Of a stretch of 9,581 nucleotides of DNA, positions 1 to 5,175 are shown in pieces. This stretch comes from CBFGTA01 sp965651595 (GTDB taxonomy: Bacteria > Actinomycetota > Actinomycetes > S36-B12 > UBA10799): positions 1 through 9,581 of the forward strand of contig CBFGTA010000086.1 in NCBI GenBank assembly GCA_965651595.1, in the 5' to 3' direction. A program made the translations under genes and the position numbers. The notes under the pieces were generated by a model. That model ran no database searches. It was not told the DNA's origin and was given only the letters and a program-made list of their open reading frames with translations. How positions within the stretch are numbered: position 1 is the stretch's first letter; each line of letters begins with the position of its first letter.

Positions 1-1
1 T

Positions 2-415
2 CCGATGACTCAGATGGTGAACTGTGTGGACCTGCGGGGACGTCCTGGCCCCAAACAACTAGCGCGACCCACCGAGTCGGCGTTTGACGCTGGTAACGCT
101 CCTGCCGCCCAGAACGCGTTGAACTTCAACGCGATGTGCCCTCGGGGTAACAAGCCGGTAGCTCCGCTCAAACCACTCAAGAAGACCCGCATGGCAACGC
201 CACCTCTCATTGTCAATGGGACCGGCGACACCGCAACGCCCTTCCCTGGAGCTCAGCGCGCTCGCCAGCTTCTCACCGGTTCGCGCCTGGTCCGGGTGCC
301 CACCACCTTCCACGGGCTCTTCTTGATTTCCGGTTCACGGTGCGTCAAGAAGGCCGGGATGCGGTACTTGCGCAAGCAGCAGCTTCCCGCCAAGAACCTA
401 CGGTGCCAGCTGTAG
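2..415 (+). CDS. TAP-like alpha/beta hydrolase, C-terminal part (partial at left edge)
   Basis: The reading frame is open from base 2, so the gene begins outside the window; the ATG at 5 is probably internal. The visible part resembles the end of actinobacterial tripeptidyl-aminopeptidase-like hydrolases (peptidase S33 type, TAP-like C-terminal domain), usually exported enzymes. Seen: the strand leading to the acid residue (PPLIVNGTGDTATP, Asp codon 227-229), the histidine region (TTFHGLF, His codon 311-313), then SGSRCVKKA and the ending LPAKNLRCQL. The two late cysteines fit the pair typical of this domain. The nucleophile serine elbow lies outside the window. The family usually has Gly before the catalytic His; here it is Phe, a mild deviation. 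Substrate cannot be told. It converges on the next gene with 41 bp between stops and no clear terminator. Confidence 0.75.
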   Translation, partial: PMTQMVNCVDLRGRPGPKQLARPTESAFDAGNAPAAQNALNFNAMCPRGNKPVAPLKPLKKTRMATPPLIVNGTGDTATPFPGAQRARQLLTGSRLVRVPTTFHGLFLISGSRCVKKAGMRYLRKQQLPAKNLRCQL

Positions 416-456
416 TCGACGAGGTTGGGCGACAGGAACTCACGCGACGGAGACAT

Positions 457-1614
457 TCACGCCACGGGCAGCACAACGCCGGATGCGGCAACCTCTCTTG
501 CGCCTCGAGCGACCAGTTCGACGAGTAGTTGCGGGTCGTGCCCAGCTACTCGCAGCAGCCGGCCCAGTGCCTGCCTGCCGAAGGCGGGCAGCCTTTGTTC
601 CAAGACCGCGGTTACGACCGAAGAGTCGACCATCCCGCTAGAGAACATCCGTTCGTTCTGTTCCACGTTCAGCGATCCGGTGATGCGGCGTATTGTGTCC
701 ACGACTGCCAGCAACGGGACTAGTCGGCGGGTGTGCCACCGCTGATAGCTACCAAGGTTGCGGCGCTGAATCGCGTCGGCCAGAGCCCGTGCGGCCATGA
801 GTCCCATGCCGATTCCGGAACCGTGGGCGGTATAGACGTGGCCCGCAGAGTCTCCGACGGCAGCGAGATTCCCGCGGACCACGCGACCGGCCGGAGGACC
901 AAGAGGTATAGCCCCCGACCACAATTGGACTGGTTCACCGAGCCACGGGAGCTCGCGGACAGTTTCGGCGACGATCCGGAGACCGGTTGGGAATCCGGCC
1001 GCTGGCACCGAACCAGTGAGAACTGAGGCCCTCTCCCCCGTCACGCGGATAGTCACGACAGAGTATCCGCCGTAGCGACCCGTGAAGCTCAAGTTGTCGC
1101 CGATCTCGGCACCAAGGCTCCGGACAAAATCCTCAGCTTGATCGGGCGCGGTCAACGCGAACTGGGCGTACGCCGCCGAACACACGTCATGACGTGGACT
1201 AGCGGACCTGCAACCCAGGTGGGTGCCAGGAACTCCGGCAGCATCCACAACGTAACGGCCCACCACCGATCGGTCTGCAAGCTGGACGCAGTTCCCATTG
1301 ATCGCAATGACTCGACTCGGGGTGGACAGCACGGCTCCAGCAGCTTCGGCCGCTGCCCGCAGGAAGTTCCCCATCGTGCCCATGTCTAGTTCGAGCACGC
1401 GATGATCTCGACTGACAACTGCATGCCTTCCCGACGCGGGCATGAAATGCATCGGTACATTGCGAGCATTCACCCATTGCGGACCGGCCTGGGCTAGAGG
1501 CCGAGCGTCGACACCCAGGACCCGCAACCCCGATCTTGCACACAACCCGGCCAGGTGCGAACCGGCGATTCCGAGGCCAACCACGACGACGTCCCAGTCA
1601 GCCTCGCCATCCAC
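457..1614 (-). CDS. FAD-dependent oxidoreductase, geranylgeranyl reductase / monooxygenase-like
   Basis: A 385-residue soluble flavoprotein. The N terminus carries a Rossmann dinucleotide-binding motif right after the start (DVVVVGLGIAGSHLAG, GxGxxG at about residues 13-18), ending in an acidic residue (GVDAR) that would bind the ADP ribose. The second FAD motif is present in the middle-to-late part (NLAAVGDSAGHVYTAHGSGIG, then MGLMAARALADAI), as in FixC/geranylgeranyl reductase, lycopene cyclase and aromatic hydroxylase relatives. Length is normal for this superfamily. The substrate is not predictable: no isoprenoid or quinone genes lie nearby. The ATG at 1614 is favoured because the FAD motif begins within ten residues of it. 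A GGGAG sequence lies 13 nt upstream, inside the 3' arm of a strong dyad (see 1618-1670), which may control translation. Family assignment is solid; specific activity unknown. Confidence 0.85.
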   Translation of the reverse strand: MDGEADWDVVVVGLGIAGSHLAGLCARSGLRVLGVDARPLAQAGPQWVNARNVPMHFMPASGRHAVVSRDHRVLELDMGTMGNFLRAAAEAAGAVLSTPSRVIAINGNCVQLADRSVVGRYVVDAAGVPGTHLGCRSASPRHDVCSAAYAQFALTAPDQAEDFVRSLGAEIGDNLSFTGRYGGYSVVTIRVTGERASVLTGSVPAAGFPTGLRIVAETVRELPWLGEPVQLWSGAIPLGPPAGRVVRGNLAAVGDSAGHVYTAHGSGIGMGLMAARALADAIQRRNLGSYQRWHTRRLVPLLAVVDTIRRITGSLNVEQNERMFSSGMVDSSVVTAVLEQRLPAFGRQALGRLLRVAGHDPQLLVELVARGAREVAASGVVLPVA

Positions 1615-1617
1615 CTA

Positions 1618-1670
1618 GCGAGTCTCCCACATTCGCGGAGCGCGAATCCACGGCCTGTGGAGGGACTCGC
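1618..1670 (-). promoter_or_regulatory. Nested dyad upstream of the FAD oxidoreductase (hairpin or operator)
   Basis: The outer arms are 1618-1630 and 1657-1670, giving GCGAGTC paired with GACTCGC plus five further pairs across a small 2x1 internal loop. Inside lies a perfect palindrome, ATTCGCG-GAG-CGCGAAT (1631-1647). In the sense of the minus-strand gene, the 3' outer arm contains GGGAG, the only Shine-Dalgarno-like sequence at a plausible distance (13 nt) from the ATG at 1614. Folding in RNA would occlude it. The inner 17-bp palindrome could equally be a repressor operator in DNA. Which of the two applies depends on where transcription starts, which is not visible. Confidence 0.55.
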
Positions 1671-1760
1671 CACCACCGGCCTCAAGACTTCTCTCAGAAC
1701 ACTCGACGACACGATCAACCATTCAACGGCATCACGTCATCCAAGCATTAGAGTTCGGTC

Positions 1761-2570
1761 ATGGTCCAGACACGGGGTCCGCTGACAGCAGCACTACTCG
1801 CGATCGGTGTCGTTGTGGTGGTCCTATTCGCAGCTTGCAGTTCGCCGCAGGCAACCGGGTCGGTCGGCACCAGCGAAGCAGTGGCAGCCAGCGACACCCC
1901 CACCACGTCCGCCATGACGAAGTTGGCAGGAAAGCTCCGCACGGAGTCGCCCGACACCGTCAACACGCCGACCGGTTCGTCCCAACTGCCTATCGTCATT
2001 TCTCAGGTGGACACGGACGAGAACGTCGTCTTCATCACGATCGACGACGGTGGGACTGCCGATCCAGAGATCCTGGCCATTCTGGAGCAAGCACAAATCC
2101 CGGTCACTCCGTTTCAGACCGTCAACGTGACCCAACCCCGCAAGGACTACTTCGGGGAGGTCGCACGGCTCACCGGGCAAGCAGTCCAGAACCACACGAT
2201 CACCCACCCGCAAATGCCTCGCCAAAGTTTCGCCGAACAAAAGCGACAGATCTGCGAGACGAGCGACAAGTACGAACAGTGGTACGGGGAGCGCCCGTGG
2301 ATGCTCCGGCCACCGTACGGCGAGTTCAACGACACCACCCGCAAGGCGGCCCAAGAATGCGGGATCGACTACATAGTGATGTGGTCGTCTACTCTTCCGG
2401 CTGCGCACTTGCGCTATCAGGTGGGCAATTCTTTACGCCCGGGGGAAATCATCCTCACCCACTGGCGACACGACTTGCGTGATCACTTGCCGAAAATGCT
2501 CAAAGATATCGCCAGGCAGGGCTTCCGCGTTGCCGCCTTGCAGGACTATCTTCCCCGCCGAGAGTCCTAG
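1761..2570 (+). CDS. Lipoprotein polysaccharide deacetylase (NodB domain, CE4)
   Basis: A 269-residue exported enzyme of carbohydrate esterase family 4, which removes N- or O-acetyl groups from polymers such as chitin, peptidoglycan or xylan. The N terminus is a lipoprotein signal: Arg5, a hydrophobic run and LFAAC with Cys26 as the likely lipidated residue (Phe at -3 is less common than Leu). A Ser/Thr/Ala-rich linker follows. The NodB motifs are in order: motif 1 TIDDG (Asp95 base, Asp96 metal ligand), motif 2 NHTITHP (His145 and His149 metal ligands), motif 3 RPPYG (Arg183-Gly187), and motif 5 ILTHW (His234). All key residues are present, so it should be active on the outer face of the membrane. 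There is no Shine-Dalgarno; a TAGAGT (1749-1754) six bases before the ATG suggests leaderless transcription, but no good -35 is seen. The LPMO gene lies 197 bp downstream on the same strand. Confidence 0.88.
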   Translation: MVQTRGPLTAALLAIGVVVVVLFAACSSPQATGSVGTSEAVAASDTPTTSAMTKLAGKLRTESPDTVNTPTGSSQLPIVISQVDTDENVVFITIDDGGTADPEILAILEQAQIPVTPFQTVNVTQPRKDYFGEVARLTGQAVQNHTITHPQMPRQSFAEQKRQICETSDKYEQWYGERPWMLRPPYGEFNDTTRKAAQECGIDYIVMWSSTLPAAHLRYQVGNSLRPGEIILTHWRHDLRDHLPKMLKDIARQGFRVAALQDYLPRRES

Positions 2571-2703
2571 AGACCTTCTGTCCTGGCGCGCAGACACGCT
2601 GATGCGACCGTTCTGAGCAGGTATCCCTACACGAAACTCCTTGAGCCGAGCAACCCGACCTAGTCTGCGGGAGAACCTCGCAGTAAACGGCCGGTTCAGG
2701 GCC

Positions 2704-2733
2704 CCTCAGACTCCTCTTCGAGTTGGGCTGAGG
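2704..2733 (+). promoter_or_regulatory. Hairpin in the LPMO upstream region
   Basis: CCTCAG (2704-2709) pairs with CTGAGG (2728-2733) and the adjoining ACTC (2710-2713) pairs with GAGT (2720-2723), giving ten base pairs with a six-base loop and a four-base bulge (TGGG). It ends 34 bases before the LPMO start, so it would lie in the leader if transcription begins upstream, or could be a protein-binding dyad. The rest of the 2571-2767 gap shows no convincing promoter. Confidence 0.35.
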
Positions 2734-2754
2734 TGCCTGCCTCACCCCACACTC

Positions 2755-2761
2755 AAGGAGG
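2755..2761 (+). promoter_or_regulatory. Strong Shine-Dalgarno site of the LPMO gene
   Basis: AAGGAGG is followed by six bases and ATG at 2768. This is the best ribosome binding site in the window and fixes the LPMO start. It stands out because most other starts here have weak or no Shine-Dalgarno, which suggests high translation of the secreted enzyme. Confidence 0.85.
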
Positions 2762-2767
2762 AATTGG

Positions 2768-4318
2768 ATGAAAGCACGCCGAATAGTCGGCGCAGCCGGA
2801 GGTGCGGCCATCATGGTCGGCAGCTTCCTGGTGGCAGTGCCGAGCGCAAACGCCCACGGCTACATCAACGGGCCTGATAGTCGCGCGAGCTTGTGTCAAC
2901 AGCGCGTCAACACGAGTTGCGGAGCGGTCATGTATGAACCGCAGAGCCTCGAAGGCAGCCAGGGCTTCCCCCAGTACGGCCCTCCAGACGGCAAGATCGC
3001 ATCGGGTGGCACCCATGTGGGAGCAGCCCTCGATCAACAGACATCAACGAGGTGGCACAAGAACAACGTCTCAGCGGGCCCGTTGACCCTGAGTTGGCGC
3101 TACACAGCTCCCCACCGCTCACGCAAGTGGCACTACTACATCACCAAACCGGGCTGGAACCCGAATGCTCCGCTCAAGCGCGCCGATTTGGAGCACCTGC
3201 AAACCTTCAATCACGACGGTTCGCCAGCGCCCCAGAACCAGCGGCATACGATCACGATTCCCTCGGACCGCAACGGATACCACGTGCTGCTCGGCGTGTG
3301 GGACATCGCTGACACGGCTGGAGCGTTCTACCAGGTGGTCGACCTCAACGTTCAAGGCAATGCTGGCCCAGACACTCAAGCTCCCACCGTGCCCCAAGGG
3401 CTGCACTCGATGGATGTGACGACTAGTTCGGTGAACCTGATGTGGACCGCATCCACCGACAACATTGGCGTCACCGGCTACCGGGTCTACCGCAACGGCA
3501 TCCAGGTCGGGACCGTGTCGGGAACGTCCTACACCGATTCGGGTCTGACTGCCAACCAGAGCTACACCTACACAGTTCGAGCAGTCGACGCTGCAGGTAA
3601 TCTCTCCGGCACATCGACTCCCCTGTCTGTGACGACCACCGCACCGCCTGCCCAAGACAATCAGGCCCCTTCAGTCCCGCAGAACCTGCACTCGATGGGT
3701 GTTACGGCTAGTTCGGTGAACCTGATGTGGACCGCATCCACCGACAACATTGGCGTCACCGGCTACCGGGTCTACCGCAACGGCATCCAGGTCGGGACCG
3801 TGTCGGGAACGTCCTACACCGATTCGGGTCTGACTGCCAACCAGAGCTACACCTACACTGTTCGCGCCTTCGACAACGCGGGCAACCTTTCAGGCGCGTC
3901 GGCGCCACTGACCGTGACGACTGCGGCAAGTGGCGGGGGCGGCCACTCGCATCCCGACACGACCGCTCCCAGCGTTCCCCAGGGCCTGAGCTCGATGGGC
4001 ACCAACACCAATGTTGCCACGTTCCAATGGGCAGCCTCGATGGACAACGTCGGTGTCACCGAATACGAAATCTTCCGTGACGGGAAGAAAGTTGCGACCC
4101 GCAGCGTCACCATTCACACCGACACCATGCTCACCCCGGGCACGGAATACACCTACACCGTGCGGGCAGTCGACGCTGCCGGAAACGTGTCGGATTTCTC
4201 GGCTCCGCTGACGATGCGCACGCAAGGCGAAGCTCCGGCACCGACGCCGGAACCAACGACCAGCCCCGTCACGCAACTCATCAAGAGCGTCGTGAAGCTG
4301 TTCTCCCGCTGGTTCTAA
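2768..4318 (+). CDS. Secreted AA10 lytic polysaccharide monooxygenase with three Fn3 domains
   Basis: A 516-residue secreted copper enzyme of the chitin-binding protein/AA10 family, which cleaves crystalline chitin or cellulose oxidatively. The Sec signal peptide (residues 1-29) ends in ANA before His30, which becomes the mature N-terminal His of the histidine brace. The second copper ligand is His116 in TAPHRSRKWHYYITK; Phe187 in AFYQVVDLNV is the expected axial aromatic; Glu57 in YEPQSLEG is the conserved acidic residue. The catalytic domain ends near residue 197. Fn3 domains follow at about 203-293, 297-387 and 398-486; the first two share an identical 50-residue core. A GGGGHSHP linker precedes the third. 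A Pro/Thr linker and a short cationic amphipathic tail (VTQLIKSVVKLFSRWF) end the protein; there is no carbohydrate-binding module. The motifs look more like chitin-active CBP21-type enzymes than cellulose-active ones, an inference. The next-door deacetylase supports a GlcNAc-polymer substrate. Confidence 0.93.
   Translation: MKARRIVGAAGGAAIMVGSFLVAVPSANAHGYINGPDSRASLCQQRVNTSCGAVMYEPQSLEGSQGFPQYGPPDGKIASGGTHVGAALDQQTSTRWHKNNVSAGPLTLSWRYTAPHRSRKWHYYITKPGWNPNAPLKRADLEHLQTFNHDGSPAPQNQRHTITIPSDRNGYHVLLGVWDIADTAGAFYQVVDLNVQGNAGPDTQAPTVPQGLHSMDVTTSSVNLMWTASTDNIGVTGYRVYRNGIQVGTVSGTSYTDSGLTANQSYTYTVRAVDAAGNLSGTSTPLSVTTTAPPAQDNQAPSVPQNLHSMGVTASSVNLMWTASTDNIGVTGYRVYRNGIQVGTVSGTSYTDSGLTANQSYTYTVRAFDNAGNLSGASAPLTVTTAASGGGGHSHPDTTAPSVPQGLSSMGTNTNVATFQWAASMDNVGVTEYEIFRDGKKVATRSVTIHTDTMLTPGTEYTYTVRAVDAAGNVSDFSAPLTMRTQGEAPAPTPEPTTSPVTQLIKSVVKLFSRWF
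3423..3573 (+). repeat. Perfect 151-bp internal direct repeat, copy 1 (Fn3 domain 1)
   Basis: Identical base for base to 3708-3858, at an offset of 285 bp (95 codons), the length of one Fn3 unit. On either side similarity drops: the preceding 20 bases differ at a few positions and the following bases diverge. This pattern shows a recent duplication or gene conversion within the LPMO gene. Confidence 0.95.
3708..3858 (+). repeat. Perfect 151-bp internal direct repeat, copy 2 (Fn3 domain 2)
   Basis: Second copy of the repeat at 3423-3573, encoding the core of Fn3 domain 2 (from TASTDNIGVTGYRVYRNG through ANQSYTYT). The third Fn3 domain (about 3960-4227) is clearly related but diverged and does not carry the identical stretch. 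Confidence 0.95.
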
Positions 4319-4350
4319 GTGAACAAGTAGCGAGCTGAGTGTTAGTCACC

Positions 4351-4395
4351 CATGTGCCGGACCGTCCATGTGAATAGCCGGCGGTCCGGCACATG
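4351..4395 (+). terminator. Hairpin terminator after the LPMO gene
   Basis: Perfect 14-bp inverted repeat CATGTGCCGGACCG (4351-4364) / CGGTCCGGCACATG (4382-4395) with a 17-base loop, starting 33 bp after the LPMO stop. No run of T follows, which is common for intrinsic-like terminators in GC-rich actinobacteria. The loop carries another CCATGTG like the arm edges, so a small alternative pairing is possible. It separates the LPMO gene from the two-component system. Confidence 0.75.
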
Positions 4396-4469
4396 TGGGT
4401 TCGCTTGCACCAGTGTTGGCTACATCAACACAACCGCCCCGCGTGCCTCTGCGACCGGTCAGCGCGCAT

Positions 4470-4506
4470 CTGACGTGGCACGTTCCGACGGCATATAGTC
4501 GCAACC
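4470..4506 (+). promoter_or_regulatory. Sigma-70-type promoter, probably giving a leaderless response-regulator mRNA
   Basis: The -35 CTGACG (4470-4475; four of six to TTGACA) is spaced 18 bp from the -10 TATAGT (4494-4499; five of six to TATAAT). Seven bases after the -10 comes the GTG start at 4507, the normal distance for a transcription start. No Shine-Dalgarno precedes the GTG. Together this suggests that the transcript begins at or next to the start codon. Confidence 0.6.
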
Positions 4507-5175
4507 GTGAGCCCACCAGTTCCCTATCCGCGGACAGCCCTGATCGTTGACGATCAAACGTTCGCGAGGACGATGCTCACCACAGCCGTCACTTCGCTCG
4601 GGTTCGACTGCACGGCCGTGGGAGGGTCTGCCGCCGCACGGGCCGCGCTGGCAGCCCATGAGTTCGATCTGGCGATAGTCGATATCGACTTGGGCGAAGC
4701 CGAATCGAGTGGACTCGATTTAGTCGCCACGATTGACCGAAAGGCACCGTGGACCGCAGTTCTCATCGTGAGTGCCCACCGATCGCCTCGGCTGGCGACC
4801 TCCACTCTTGGAACCAGTCACCAAGATCATGCCTACCTGGTCAAGTCGGATATAGCCTCGGTGAACGTACTCTCCCAAGCCATCGATGCCGCCATCACAG
4901 GTGACCGAGTCCCATCGAGCTCCCCAGAGACGTTCACCCGAGTGACACCCGGCCAGGCCGACCTGTTGCGGCTGATCGCCCAAGGCTGGTCGAACCAAGC
5001 CATCGCCGACCGGCTCGACGTCGAGCGACGTAGCGTGGAACAAGCGATCCGCCGCACTTACCGGGCTCTCAGGCTCGAGCCCAGCGACGACAAGAACAGC
5101 CGCGTGGAGGCCGTCCGCATGTGGCAACAGGGCCTGGTGGAGGTGGGTCGCTCCCATGGTGCGCCCTCCAGCTAA
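4507..5175 (+). CDS. Response regulator, NarL/LuxR type
   Basis: A 222-residue cytoplasmic two-component regulator. The receiver domain spans about residues 9-125: acidic pair Asp15-Asp16 (LIVDD), phosphoacceptor Asp59 (LAIVDIDLG), switch Ser89 (VLIVSAHRS) and Lys113 (YLVKSD). The C-terminal LuxR-type helix-turn-helix lies at about 148-200 (VTPGQADLLRLIAQGWSNQAIADRL, recognition part VERRSVEQAIRRTYRAL). It should bind DNA when phosphorylated by the kinase that follows. The start is GTG at 4507, chosen because it directly precedes the receiver fold and sits seven bases after a good -10 box. The last 20 bases overlap the kinase gene, a translational-coupling arrangement. Target genes are unknown. 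Confidence 0.9.
   Translation: MSPPVPYPRTALIVDDQTFARTMLTTAVTSLGFDCTAVGGSAAARAALAAHEFDLAIVDIDLGEAESSGLDLVATIDRKAPWTAVLIVSAHRSPRLATSTLGTSHQDHAYLVKSDIASVNVLSQAIDAAITGDRVPSSSPETFTRVTPGQADLLRLIAQGWSNQAIADRLDVERRSVEQAIRRTYRALRLEPSDDKNSRVEAVRMWQQGLVEVGRSHGAPSS

Noticed and set aside
5..415. Complete small gene starting at the ATG at base 5
   Set aside because: The frame is open through the left edge and the similarity is to the end of a longer hydrolase, so it is a partial gene.
1824..2408. Long open frame (194 aa) on the minus strand opposite the deacetylase
   Set aside because: It is antisense to a gene with complete NodB motifs; the translation shows no recognisable domain and is the usual shadow frame of GC-rich coding DNA.
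2641..2666. TTGAGC ... TAGTCT as a promoter for the LPMO gene
   Set aside because: Spacing between the hexamers is only 14 bp and the match is moderate.
3119..3655. 178-aa open frame opposite the LPMO
   Set aside because: Antisense shadow of the AA10 and Fn3 coding sequence with no domain of its own.
3423..3858. The duplicated segment as a mobile or CRISPR-like repeat
   Set aside because: The unit is exactly one Fn3 domain in frame within one gene, so modular protein duplication explains it.
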